Below are positions 25,424 through 34,265 of a stretch of 64,000 nt of DNA, in pieces. Location: positions 149,443 to 213,442 of the forward strand of contig NZ_CCDG010000006.1 in assembly GCF_000723885.1 (NCBI RefSeq). The letters are read 5' to 3'. This DNA is from Paenibacillus camerounensis. Lineage in GTDB: Bacteria > Bacillota > Bacilli > Paenibacillales > Paenibacillaceae. The notes under the pieces are model-generated. The model saw only the letters and a list, made by a program, of their open reading frames with translations, was not told the DNA's origin and did no database searches. The first letter of the stretch is position 1. Each line of letters starts with the position of its first letter. Made by a program: the position numbers and the translations under genes.

Positions 25424-27157
25424 TTGAGAAAATTCACCACTTTACTCCTCATCATTGTTGCCCTCTTACTCATCCTTCCTTATTCAAGTTTTGCCGACGG
25501 TGACGGAGAAGGTAACATTGATCATGGTGGCGGGGGCATGGGCAATGGCAGTAACAAAAATTTCTGGAACACCCATGATGAAGGTGTGCGTGTTACTATC
25601 ATTCGTGATAGCGATCAAACAGCAGTCACTTCTCCCATTGATTTTACAAATCGAACACCTTCCAGCACCATCCTACACTTTGGAAAAATCAACAAACTAC
25701 AGTACAAACAGGGAACACGTTTGACCCCCAACACTGGCATCTACTCCTATGTCCAACCTCAAAAAGCACTGCCCTTTATTATTAAATCAGATCGGGGGCA
25801 AACCAGTATTGAAGAAATAAAAAGCTATTTTACCGATGAACTGGTTGTTCGATACATTGCAGAAGCCAGTCATGTTAATTTTGACACTTTGACTAACGGT
25901 AATTACAAACTTCTTCTTGAACCCATTGCCTACATCACATTTGAGGGCACCAAGATGGCCATCACGGCTCATGAAGCAGCCCTGTACAATCAAATACTCA
26001 ACGGTGGCTTGCGCTCCAAAATGGTCAGTCTTACCCATCAAAACCTACCTCTTTCTTTATTTCTCGAAACTCCTGATTTGGGCTTTACAGCTTGGAATGG
26101 CTCGACGACTAACCGTGTTAATGACGACCAAATTATCCGCTCCCTCGGTTTAGGAATTGTGCGTTTTAGAGATGCTCCAACTACATCTCCTCCCAGCCAG
26201 AGCAACGTACAGTACCGTACCAATACGGATGTCATTACTTCAGTTCGGCTCTCTACTGGCAGTGCAATCACTCCAAAATCTCCAGCCCGCGTCACGTTCT
26301 CTATAATGGGCAGCAGCTATTCGGTAACCAATATTGTCATCCCGGACGGAGACAGCCAAATCGTGTGGGTAAAATGGCGCACTCCCGGCAAACCTCAAAA
26401 CGTAAAAATCCAAATTACAGCCTCTGACGGGTGGTTAAGTGAAAACCAGATCACAGCTTCCATTATGGATTTAGATCAAAACCCGCCTCCTGATCCGAAA
26501 GCAACGGACCGAAATTCTTCCTTTCATCTCCTTGACATTCCCGCTTACTCAGCCAAAACAGCCACCTCATGGGGTATCTGGTCCGCCGACTGGCATGAAT
26601 ATTGGGTATGGATTTCAAATTGGCAGTGGATCGGAGACGGGAAAGGCGGTGGATATTGGACGGATTACGGATATTGGAAGGACAACGGTTGGTGGGATTA
26701 TACCCGTACCGGTTATACCGCTTCTCTACTTGCTCAGCATACTGTTGCCCTCGATTCCAAAGCTCCTGTTGATTCTTCACAAAGCATGAAATCCGGCTAT
26801 GGGCTAGAGATTAATACCACTACGACATTATCCTCCAATGCGCCTAGTAATCATATTACAGGAGCGCAGCATGCTGTTACTTATTTCCCAGAGTATAATT
26901 ATCAGAACTACTGGCGTCTCCATGATCTAAAGGATCGGAGTTATAGTGCCAGCTTCTGGTTGAAGCCTAATGAGTTTTCTACGTATAATAGTCGCGTCCA
27001 TTTCACTCCTATCTGGTTTCCCGATGGTCCCTACACACCGATTACCCGCGTCCTTGATGCCTGGACTCCTGATGGCATGCTAACCTTACAGATGCAAGAC
27101 ACGATCACTATTTCCGGGAATTTGTTTTCCGATTGGCACATCGCTCCAAAAAAATAA
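25424..27157 (+). CDS. Large secreted transfer-operon protein
   Basis: A 577-residue exported protein from TTG 25424 behind TTGGAGGAGG. A signal peptide ends near LLILPYSSFADG. A Gly/His-rich stretch (HGGGGMGNGS) follows, then a beta-rich body. Around residues 385-430 is a tryptophan- and tyrosine-rich tract (WGIWSADWHEYWVW, GYWTDYGYWKDNGWW). Its composition suggests surface or wall contact. I recognise no enzyme motif. Similar large secreted proteins accompany DUF6550/DUF4320 genes on Firmicutes elements, so a mating-pair or wall-contact role is inferred. Confidence 0.6.
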   Translation: MRKFTTLLLIIVALLLILPYSSFADGDGEGNIDHGGGGMGNGSNKNFWNTHDEGVRVTIIRDSDQTAVTSPIDFTNRTPSSTILHFGKINKLQYKQGTRLTPNTGIYSYVQPQKALPFIIKSDRGQTSIEEIKSYFTDELVVRYIAEASHVNFDTLTNGNYKLLLEPIAYITFEGTKMAITAHEAALYNQILNGGLRSKMVSLTHQNLPLSLFLETPDLGFTAWNGSTTNRVNDDQIIRSLGLGIVRFRDAPTTSPPSQSNVQYRTNTDVITSVRLSTGSAITPKSPARVTFSIMGSSYSVTNIVIPDGDSQIVWVKWRTPGKPQNVKIQITASDGWLSENQITASIMDLDQNPPPDPKATDRNSSFHLLDIPAYSAKTATSWGIWSADWHEYWVWISNWQWIGDGKGGGYWTDYGYWKDNGWWDYTRTGYTASLLAQHTVALDSKAPVDSSQSMKSGYGLEINTTTTLSSNAPSNHITGAQHAVTYFPEYNYQNYWRLHDLKDRSYSASFWLKPNEFSTYNSRVHFTPIWFPDGPYTPITRVLDAWTPDGMLTLQMQDTITISGNLFSDWHIAPKK

Positions 27158-27180
27158 ACTAGAAGGGTTGTGCTGCATCA

Positions 27181-27852
27181 ATGCTGCTGCCTATTCTGAT
27201 GCTGCTCCTCTGCCTTATCGGCGGGGGGGCAGTTTTAATTTACTTGAAAAATAGCAAACCCAAACTCAAGGAACAACCATCCGTTGCCGCTCAAACGGCG
27301 CAGCAGTTTGTCAATGTTCAAGACATTCGTGGGAACTTCCTGTATACCCAGGATGGCTGGCTGCTGTGTTATTTGCGTATTTTCCCGACTAGCTTGGACT
27401 TGTTAAGTCCTTCCGAGAAGCGACTGCTCACCAGCAAATTAACGGCAGAGCTTTCCTCCGTTCGCTTCCCCTTTAAGTTTCTGGCCGTAAGTCGTCCTGT
27501 CGATATTTCTCCACTGATTTCCGAGCTTGGCGCACTGCTTCCCACTGCCGACGCCAAACAGAAGGAGTTGCTGCGACAAGAAATGTTGGAGATGAACAGC
27601 TTTGCCTTGTCCGGCGAAGTGGTGGAGCGACAGTTTTATCTAATCTTGTGGCAACGCCAAGAAACCGGAGAACGAGATTTGCAGGAAAAGGCTAAACGAT
27701 TGGTCCAACATTTCGAGGACGGACAGGTTCAAGCTCATGTTTTGAAGCAACAGGAAATTGTTCAACTATGTAATTTAGTTAATAATCCAGCCTACACCCA
27801 TCTGGAAAGTAACCAACCGGAAGCCGTCATCCCCTTTCTTCAGGAGGTATAA
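27181..27852 (+). CDS. Stand-alone VirB4 N-terminal-domain-like membrane protein
   Basis: A 223-residue protein with one N-terminal membrane helix (1-21), a short linker and a soluble domain. The soluble domain opens with FVNVQDIRGNFLYTQDGWLLCYLRI and continues with LSPSEKRLLTSKLTAELSSVRFPFKFLAVSRPVDI. That resembles the start of VirB4/TraE-type ATPases, which contact the membrane through this region. There is no P-loop. The true VirB4-like ATPase is encoded two genes downstream. It may be a separate adaptor that anchors the ATPase. Confidence 0.5.
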   Translation: MLLPILMLLLCLIGGGAVLIYLKNSKPKLKEQPSVAAQTAQQFVNVQDIRGNFLYTQDGWLLCYLRIFPTSLDLLSPSEKRLLTSKLTAELSSVRFPFKFLAVSRPVDISPLISELGALLPTADAKQKELLRQEMLEMNSFALSGEVVERQFYLILWQRQETGERDLQEKAKRLVQHFEDGQVQAHVLKQQEIVQLCNLVNNPAYTHLESNQPEAVIPFLQEV

Positions 27853-27854
27853 GC

Positions 27855-28688
27855 ATGGACCCTGCAACGGCGAAACTCTTGGCAAAGCTTGCGGTTAAGG
27901 TTGCAGTCGATGAAGATTCCCGTAAGCGGCTATTGATGCTGATCCTTACTCCCGTTATTGGTTTTTTGCTGCTTGCCGCGATGGTGTTGCAACTGCTTAC
28001 CTCCCCCATCGAATCACTCAAACTGCTGTTGGGGACTCATGAAGCACCCATTGTCGATGAAATGCGCATGGACTATGGCTACACTCAATCCCTGCACGAA
28101 ACCGACGAAGGCTATTTGGAGAGCCAAGGACAGCAATATGAAGGTGTCACTTTTCAGGACGGCAGTCGGGAGGTTGTCTACTACAATCAGATGGACACTC
28201 GCTGGGCGAACAAGCCCTACGGTCCCCGCGACACCATAGGCGTATCCGGCTGCGGACCGACCTCCTTGTCCATCGTTGTTTCGACTTTGACCCCAACCCC
28301 CGTAGATCCCGTTTCCATGTCGAAATGGGCGTATGACAATGGCTATCTGGCGGAAGGTACTGGCAGCTACCATAGTCTTATTCCTGATGGGGCCAAGCAT
28401 TATGGACTACACGTGCAAGGAGCCAAGATTCAAGAACAGCAAAAAGTGATTGACGCCCTATCCCAGGGTAAACTGGTTATTGCCATTATGGGTAAGGGCC
28501 ACTTTACATCCTCCGGCCATTTTATGGTGCTCCGCGGCGTAACCGCTGACGGCAAAATTTTAGTCGCTGATCCGGCCAGCCGTAAACGCAGCAATCAATC
28601 TTGGGACTTTTCCATCATTTTAAATGAAGCGCGCAAAAACGCAGCCGCTGGTGGTCCTTTTTGGATTATCAGTGAAAAGGAGTTGTAA
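27855..28688 (+). CDS. C39-like cysteine peptidase, membrane-anchored
   Basis: A 277-residue protein with a membrane helix at about 36-58 and an outside C39-type (papain-like) domain. The cysteine is in GVSGCGPTSLSIVVSTL (about 130-146), the histidine in FTSSGHFMVLRG, and the aspartate in KILVADPAS. In Gram-positive conjugation, VirB1/CwlT-like wall enzymes open the peptidoglycan; this one sits in that position. Whether it cuts wall peptides or processes a secreted protein is not known. It overlaps neither neighbour (2-4 base gaps). Confidence 0.7.
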   Translation: MDPATAKLLAKLAVKVAVDEDSRKRLLMLILTPVIGFLLLAAMVLQLLTSPIESLKLLLGTHEAPIVDEMRMDYGYTQSLHETDEGYLESQGQQYEGVTFQDGSREVVYYNQMDTRWANKPYGPRDTIGVSGCGPTSLSIVVSTLTPTPVDPVSMSKWAYDNGYLAEGTGSYHSLIPDGAKHYGLHVQGAKIQEQQKVIDALSQGKLVIAIMGKGHFTSSGHFMVLRGVTADGKILVADPASRKRSNQSWDFSIILNEARKNAAAGGPFWIISEKEL

Positions 28689-28692
28689 TCAT

Positions 28693-30507
28693 ATGAAACA
28701 AACCGCATCTGGAACCTCCGTAAATTCCTCTCTTCTCAACGTGATTACACCCATGGGACTGGAGTTTTCCCGAAATGGTCTTGTCATTGGAGAGCAAATC
28801 GCCAAGTTGTACGGCGTAATCCAGTATCCGCCTAAGGCCAATGCAGGATGGCTTTCAACGCTCACCAATCTGCCGGCCACAATGGTTTCTATCGGCTTTC
28901 AGCCCATTGACAACAGCGCGCTGGTTTCCGCTATTTCCAAGTCCATTACGCAGAACCGAAGTCTAGCCGACAGTGCGAAAGATCCTCTTACACGGCAGCG
29001 TGCCGAGAAAGCGGCAAGCGATGGCGAAAGTATTATGCTGCAAATTGACCAGAACGGTGAAACCGTAGGATTAATGAATGTGCTAGTGATGCCATTTGCC
29101 GAGGATGAGCAAATTTTTGCCCGTACCTGTCGTCGCGTGGAAAACACCTTTAGTATGATGCGCTGTAAAATACGTACGCTGGCCCACTTGCAGAAGGAGA
29201 GCTTCCGACATTTGTCCCCAATCTATCCGTCCCAAGGGACTATGGAAAATATTCTGAATAAAATTATGCCAATGAGTACCTTTGTCGGCGGCTTCCCCTT
29301 CGCCAGTAGCGGCTTTAATGATGGAACTGGCTATTATCTGGCCAAGGATGCCAGCGGCGGACTGGTCATCGTCGATCTATGGAAGCGTGGCGGAGATCGT
29401 ACAAATTCCAATATTGTGGTCATGGGTGTTGCGGGTGTAGGCAAATCAACGGCTGTAAAGCATATTGCCCTCAGTGAGTATATGAAGGGAACCAAGGTCA
29501 TTTTTATTGATCCCGAGTCGGAATATAAAGAGCTATGTCAGTTGTTAAATGGCGATTGGATCAATGCTGGCGGCGGTTCAAACGGCAAGATTAACCCCCT
29601 GCAGATACGTCCGGCTCCCCGGGATGATGAGCATGAAGAATTTCCTCTATACAAAGACGAAGGCAACGGCATGTCCGATATGGCTCTTCATCTTAAGAAC
29701 CTGGAGATTTTCTTTAACCTGTACAATCCTGACCTATCCATGATGCAAAAGGCGGTTCTCAAGCAATGCCTGATTGAATTGTACAATCAATTCCACATCA
29801 CCTGGACTACCGATATCTCCAAATTGCAAAATACCGATTTTCCCACCTTCTCGGATTTGCATCTTCATATTCAGAACAAAGAGCAAGCACTCGGTGACAA
29901 TGTGTATAAAGAGCTTTCCCTGCTATTGTATGATATTGCACACGGCGGGGATTCTTTCTTATGGAATGGTCACAGTACGATTCGTACCAGTAGCCGCTGC
30001 ATTTGTCTGGATACTCATACGCTACAAAATACCTCTGACAACATTAAGCGGACACAGTACTTTAATTTGCTGTCTTGGTGCTGGGAACAGATGTCCCAAG
30101 ACCGAAATGAGCGTGTCCTGCTTATCAGTGACGAATGCTACTTGATGATTGATCCCAATGTACCGCAGAGCTTGGTTTTTTTAAGAAACGTTGAAAAGCG
30201 TGCTCGGAAATATGAAGCGGCTTTAGCCATTATTTCGCATAGCGTGGTGGACTTTCTGGCCCCTGAAATTAAGATGTACGGTCAAGCTTTGTTGGATATT
30301 CCTAGCATCAAGATACTTATGGGAACAGACGGCAAAAACTTGCAAGAAACGCGGGACCTATACAATTTGACGGATGCCGAGGAAGAACTACTGGCCAGCA
30401 AGAAACGAGAGCATGCTTTACTAATGATCGGTTCCAAGCGATTGCATGCTCATTTTGAAATTCCAGAGTATAAATTTGCCTATATGGGAACAGCAGGAGG
30501 ACGATAA
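28693..30507 (+). CDS. VirB4-like conjugation ATPase
   Basis: A 604-residue ATPase; I use ATG 28693 (GGAG upstream) rather than the longer frame. It has the VirB4/TraE form: an N-terminal ferredoxin-like part, Walker A GVAGVGKS (245-252) after TNSNIVVMGVAG, then IFIDPESEYKEL. Walker B is RVLLISDECYLMIDP near residue 475-490, and a C-terminal element GQALLDIPSIKILMGTDGKNL follows. It energises substrate transfer and, in VirB systems, pilus assembly. It proves that the element has a true type IV secretion core besides the Tad genes. Confidence 0.9.
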   Translation: MKQTASGTSVNSSLLNVITPMGLEFSRNGLVIGEQIAKLYGVIQYPPKANAGWLSTLTNLPATMVSIGFQPIDNSALVSAISKSITQNRSLADSAKDPLTRQRAEKAASDGESIMLQIDQNGETVGLMNVLVMPFAEDEQIFARTCRRVENTFSMMRCKIRTLAHLQKESFRHLSPIYPSQGTMENILNKIMPMSTFVGGFPFASSGFNDGTGYYLAKDASGGLVIVDLWKRGGDRTNSNIVVMGVAGVGKSTAVKHIALSEYMKGTKVIFIDPESEYKELCQLLNGDWINAGGGSNGKINPLQIRPAPRDDEHEEFPLYKDEGNGMSDMALHLKNLEIFFNLYNPDLSMMQKAVLKQCLIELYNQFHITWTTDISKLQNTDFPTFSDLHLHIQNKEQALGDNVYKELSLLLYDIAHGGDSFLWNGHSTIRTSSRCICLDTHTLQNTSDNIKRTQYFNLLSWCWEQMSQDRNERVLLISDECYLMIDPNVPQSLVFLRNVEKRARKYEAALAIISHSVVDFLAPEIKMYGQALLDIPSIKILMGTDGKNLQETRDLYNLTDAEEELLASKKREHALLMIGSKRLHAHFEIPEYKFAYMGTAGGR

Positions 30508-30509
30508 CA

Positions 30510-30599
30510 TTGAACAGGCAGAAGCAGCTCATTGAACTTTTCCTGTATATCGGTCTAGTTATCGTCGGAATCATTCTACTGGTGATGAAAGAGGGATAA
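30510..30599 (+). CDS. 29-residue membrane peptide
   Basis: A micro-ORF starting TTG 30510 with AGGAGG ten bases upstream and ending one base before the next ATG. It reads MNRQKQLIEL followed by a single hydrophobic helix (FLYIGLVIVGIILLVM) and KEG. Its ribosome site and exact packing between two genes favour a real small membrane protein. Confidence 0.55.
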   Translation: MNRQKQLIELFLYIGLVIVGIILLVMKEG

Positions 30600-31619
30600 A
30601 TGATGATTCTATATCTAACCAGTACTGCCCAGGTCAATCTACTTGATTTCTTGGAGGAGGAACACGAACTGCCAGTGAAGAAACTGGTCGGACAATTCTC
30701 CTTTTTATCCTTTGTCGTCAGAGATATGCGGCACTTCGCTCATGTCCGTTATGTAGCCTTGGACCGGGCAGCGATAACAGAATCAGATGATGACTTAGCT
30801 CAAGCGTTGCTCTCTTACCTCACCATCTATCATATGCGTATGGTACTTATAGCGGAAGGGCTGCCCTTGAGCAGCTCTTTCTTGCATCATTTGACACAGG
30901 CTGGCATTGTGAATATTGTAACGGCTACTGAAATCGAGGAGATCCAAACGGAGCTTCGAACTTGCTTTTCCGAAGATGGCATGCAGCGTTTTAAACCACC
31001 TTCTCAAAACGCCATTATCTCGATAGAAAAGCCCTCTCTCCCATTGAATGAAGAACAATACCGCTTTGGCTGTAGCAATATAACGATTGCGATTGCAGGG
31101 TCTGACCGACGAGTAGGTGTTACAACCACAGCCTTTAATTTGACCTGCTGGATCAACGCTCATGGCGGGACTGCTTGCTACTTAGAGGCAAATATCAGTA
31201 AACATCTAGCTCATATTATCCAATTGTTTAAGCCAGATAAACAAGGAAATGCCTATGTTATGAACCAGATTGATTTTTATTTAACACCCGAACTAAATCA
31301 GCCTTATAATTTCATCGTAATAGATTGTGGTACCTTAGGAGATCGCACCTTCCAGGAATCCTTTGTAAATGCGGACCTTCAATTGCTTTGTGGTTCGGCT
31401 ATGCCTTATGAACTGCCGGTATTTTATAAAGCGATGGACCGCTGCAGAGAACTTCCTGCTCAAGCATTAGGGCTGTTTGCTCCCGAAGATTTAAAACCAT
31501 ATTTGGTTCAGAGCATCAGCAGGGATATTGTTTTTGGTAGTAACTCTCATGACCTATTTGATTCAAATGTAAATGGGCATTTTCATAAGAAATTACTTCA
31601 ATTCTATATAGAAAGCTAA
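30600..31619 (+). CDS. TadZ-like ATPase with altered P-loop
   Basis: A 339-residue protein with a receiver-like N-terminal part (about 1-115) and a ParA/MinD-like C-terminal domain. That two-part layout is the one seen in CpaE/TadZ. The P-loop region reads AGSDRRVGVTTTAFNL (about 166-181): the invariant lysine before T is missing, so ATP hydrolysis is doubtful. The Walker B-like NFIVIDCGTLGD is kept. The operon thus carries two TadZ relatives, this and the intact one at 18687. It is the last gene of the transfer operon. Confidence 0.65.
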   Translation: MMILYLTSTAQVNLLDFLEEEHELPVKKLVGQFSFLSFVVRDMRHFAHVRYVALDRAAITESDDDLAQALLSYLTIYHMRMVLIAEGLPLSSSFLHHLTQAGIVNIVTATEIEEIQTELRTCFSEDGMQRFKPPSQNAIISIEKPSLPLNEEQYRFGCSNITIAIAGSDRRVGVTTTAFNLTCWINAHGGTACYLEANISKHLAHIIQLFKPDKQGNAYVMNQIDFYLTPELNQPYNFIVIDCGTLGDRTFQESFVNADLQLLCGSAMPYELPVFYKAMDRCRELPAQALGLFAPEDLKPYLVQSISRDIVFGSNSHDLFDSNVNGHFHKKLLQFYIES

Positions 31620-31662
31620 ACATGTTTCATTTTAGATAATAATTAAAAAGGAGAAGCTGATA

Positions 31663-31759
31663 TTGGAATTGTTTAAAGGACTATGGAATTTCTGACGAAG
31701 AATATAAAAACGAGTACGAACAGCTACCGAGAGATGAAAATGCTCACTACGAGCAATAA
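31663..31759 (+). pseudogene. Frameshifted small ORF after the transfer operon
   Basis: AAGGAGAAG precedes TTG 31663 (MELFKGLWNF-stop). Shifting one frame gives DYGISDEEYKNEYEQLPRDE and AHYEQ-stop at 31757-31759, which is a sensible C-terminus. A one-base loss probably broke a roughly 32-residue protein. Family unknown. Confidence 0.4.
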
Positions 31760-31924
31760 GTAACGATACACAATCAGTGTATAATCGGAGACAACGTAAC
31801 ATTACGCTAGTTTGCTTATATGTCGGGAACATAACTCATGTTCTTTTGTTGCTTATAAATTGGGCAATGCTTTCATGGTTGCTTATACTGGTGATTGCAA
31901 ACATTTATAAGACATTCCAGAAAA

Positions 31925-31958
31925 AATAACTTCGGGCCAACGCTGGTCCGAAGTTATT
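31925..31958. terminator. Bidirectional terminator closing the transfer region
   Basis: AATAACTTCGGGCCA and TGGTCCGAAGTTATT form a 15-bp stem with one G-T pair and a 4-base loop. It is the clear downstream end of the conjugation genes. Confidence 0.75.
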
Positions 31959-31959
31959 A

Positions 31960-32270
31960 AACCATTAAACTCATCTTGACTAATAGGTATATGTATTGCT
32001 CACTTTGAGAAATGAGGGTATGAGGGGATTTTAAGGCAGAGTGTTTTAACAGATACAAAACTAAGCTATTAAATGGATTAACGTTAGAAGTGATAGATAA
32101 ATAGGTAAAGGAGTTATACTTTACCAAGCATAATGGCTTGGCTGAATCAGCGGTCAAGTAAACCATAAAAATCATGAGAACTGAAATGAGAATTAATGGT
32201 AGAAGTGAGCCATAACAGGAACTTGTAACTACATGGTACTTATGGAAAAGAACTATTTGAGGAGTACTAT
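31960..32270. other. AT-rich stretch without a supportable gene
   Basis: Between the terminator and the SDR remnants there is no ORF with a ribosome site and plausible composition. A 72-codon minus-strand frame at 31957-32175 lacks both. The next 200 bases up to the FGGY kinase (32505-32733) are also empty. Confidence 0.5.
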
Positions 32271-32500
32271 CGGCAACTAAAGGCTGTTCCGTTATTTCCC
32301 ATAATTTTCTTCGAAGGGTAAACTCTTGTGATGATTCAGATGATTTTTTTATTGCTTTTTAAGTAACTTTTAATAGTTACACTATTGGTAGATTAATTGA
32401 ATTTTATTATTATTTTTATTTAACCTTTGAAGCACGGTTATGATACTCAATCATACCTTCAGTTACTTTCCAAAGACTCAATGGGTTAAAAGAAATTGCG
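32270..32500 (-). pseudogene. Two SDR C-terminal remnants
   Basis: On the minus strand, 32270-32360 reads SSESSQEFTLRRKLWEITEQ. 32424-32500 reads NPLSLWKVTEGMIEYHNR. Both match the C-terminus of the intact SDR at 45461 (IRQRLWKVTEGMMEQHNYA). They are tandem ends of short-chain dehydrogenase genes whose bodies are gone. The match to the 44.6- and 45.5-kb SDR genes suggests that the sugar cargo was inserted within, or duplicated next to, an SDR cluster. Confidence 0.55.
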
Positions 32501-32733
32501 CGTCTGTTTTTTTCATATATGCAATAACTTGGTATAGGAGCTGAAAAAGGAGCGAAAACTATACTTTAATTGGCAACTTCTTGTGGGGGCGAAGGTGTAC
32601 GTAGCAAGTATTTTGTTAACAATAAAGCGATATCTTAATCAAAAAACCTCTTACGATTCAGCAATCTGGCATGTTGGCTATTTTTCATTTTTTAAAAAAG
32701 TAGCCTTCCCTTATATCTTGTGTTTAACAAATA

Positions 32734-32753
32734 AGGCGCCTAAATCAGCGCCT
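32734..32753 (-). terminator. Terminator overlapping the kinase stop
   Basis: AGGCGC and GCGCCT pair around an 8-base loop that includes the FGGY kinase stop codon. On the minus strand it is followed by TTATTTGTT. It ends the isomerase-transketolase-kinase operon. Confidence 0.5.
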
Positions 32754-34263
32754 CAGATTGCTCCTTTTTATTCTCTTTTCGAATAATTGATAGAACTGCT
32801 TCTTTCCAGCCGGAGTAATAGCTATCTCTTGTTTTTTTATTCATATTTGGAACATACTCATTGTAACCAGACGGAAGAGTTGATAATTCTTCAGGTTCTG
32901 ACCAGAAGCCTGTACATAGTCCTCCTAAATACACTGAGCCCATTGCAGATAATTCAGCGCATGTTGAGCGTTTCACCGATATGCCGAGGATATCAGCTTG
33001 AAAACCCATCAGCCAAGGATTAGCGGAAGCACCTCCGTCTGTTCGCAAATCCAGCAAAGAAATGCCTGATCGCTCCTGGATAAATTCAGCTGCATCCCGT
33101 ACTTGGTAAGCAATACTCTCCAGCGCAGCGCGAAGGATATGGCCTCTGCCTGTTCCGCGGTTCATACCGATGATGGCTGCACGTGCATAGGGATTCCAAT
33201 AAGGCGCACCTAGACCAACGAAGGCAGGTATTAAATACACTCCTTCATTTTCTTTTGTTTCATCTACCAGCTGCTGCATTTCTGCAAAGTTCGAGAAAAG
33301 TCCCAAATTATCCCGAGTCCATTTAATGCTATCCCCAGTAGTGCGTATAACCGCTTCGAGTGCATAGGTTACTGTGCCACCTACCCCCCAGGCAATTGCA
33401 GTCACCAGCCCCTCTCCCCCGTCTACGGGCTGTGTTCCCGTGTTCATAAGGATTGAAGTTCCGGTTCCGTATGTTGCCTTGGCACTTCCTGTTTCAAGGC
33501 ATAGATGACCGTAAAGTGCACCTTGGGAATCCCCTATCACTCCTGTAATTGGGACCTGCTCTGTGAAAAGCTCCGCATCTGCTGTATATCCAAACAGAAT
33601 ATCCGAATCCTTAACTTCCGGCATTATGCTTAAGGGGACACCAAATACTCCGGCCAGTTCCTCATCCCAAGTAAGGGTATGAATATTGAATAGTGACGTC
33701 CGGCTGGCGTTCGTATAATCTGTGGCATGAACCTGACCACCAGTCAGTTTCCAAATAAGCCAACTGTCGATATTTCCGGCCAGTAGTTCCCCTTCTTGAA
33801 GCTGCCGTGCTGCATCTCCCACGCAATCGAGAATCCATTTAAACTTCGCTGCTGAAAAATAAGGATCTAACATCAGTCCGGTTTTGGCTCGGACAAGAGA
33901 CTCCAGTCCCTGTTCTTTTAGCAAGGAGCATGCCTCCGCTGTGCGCTGGCACTGCCACACTACGGCGTTATAGATCGGCATCCCTGTATTTTTATTCCAA
34001 ACTAGCGCGGTTTCCCTCTGGTTAGTAATAGTTAAAGCAGACAGTGTGGCTGGTGAAATATTGGCCTGCTGGAGTACAAGTCTAGCAGTGTATTTTACAT
34101 TTTCGTATATCTCCAATGGGTCATGCTCCACCCAACCTGGAGCAGGATAATACTGTATATGCTCTTTAGTGGCGCGCGAAATAACTTCTCCGCGTTTATT
34201 AACAAGAAGAGCTTTCGTACCTGAAGTGCTCTGATCAATAGCCAATATATACTTTTCCTGCAT
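32740..34263 (-). CDS. FGGY-family sugar kinase (glycerol-kinase-like)
   Basis: A 507-residue FGGY kinase. The N-terminal phosphate site is ILAIDQSTSGTKALLVN. PAPGWVEHDP, TNQRETALVWNKNTG and PIYNAVVWQCQRT are glycerol-kinase-like, and ATYGTGTSILMNTG is the second phosphate loop. DGGASANPWLMGFQADILG is the FGGY signature region. Its neighbours are an isomerase and a two-part transketolase, which argues against plain glycerol metabolism. A ketose kinase (for example apulose kinase) would make the operon complete. It starts 3 bases after the transketolase C-subunit stop. Confidence 0.8.
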   Translation of the reverse strand: MQEKYILAIDQSTSGTKALLVNKRGEVISRATKEHIQYYPAPGWVEHDPLEIYENVKYTARLVLQQANISPATLSALTITNQRETALVWNKNTGMPIYNAVVWQCQRTAEACSLLKEQGLESLVRAKTGLMLDPYFSAAKFKWILDCVGDAARQLQEGELLAGNIDSWLIWKLTGGQVHATDYTNASRTSLFNIHTLTWDEELAGVFGVPLSIMPEVKDSDILFGYTADAELFTEQVPITGVIGDSQGALYGHLCLETGSAKATYGTGTSILMNTGTQPVDGGEGLVTAIAWGVGGTVTYALEAVIRTTGDSIKWTRDNLGLFSNFAEMQQLVDETKENEGVYLIPAFVGLGAPYWNPYARAAIIGMNRGTGRGHILRAALESIAYQVRDAAEFIQERSGISLLDLRTDGGASANPWLMGFQADILGISVKRSTCAELSAMGSVYLGGLCTGFWSEPEELSTLPSGYNEYVPNMNKKTRDSYYSGWKEAVLSIIRKENKKEQSEALI

Positions 34264-34265
34264 GG

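Noticed and set aside
31957..32175. 72-codon minus-strand frame after the transfer operon
   Set aside because: No ribosome site and no coherent motif; it begins in a region of decayed sequence.
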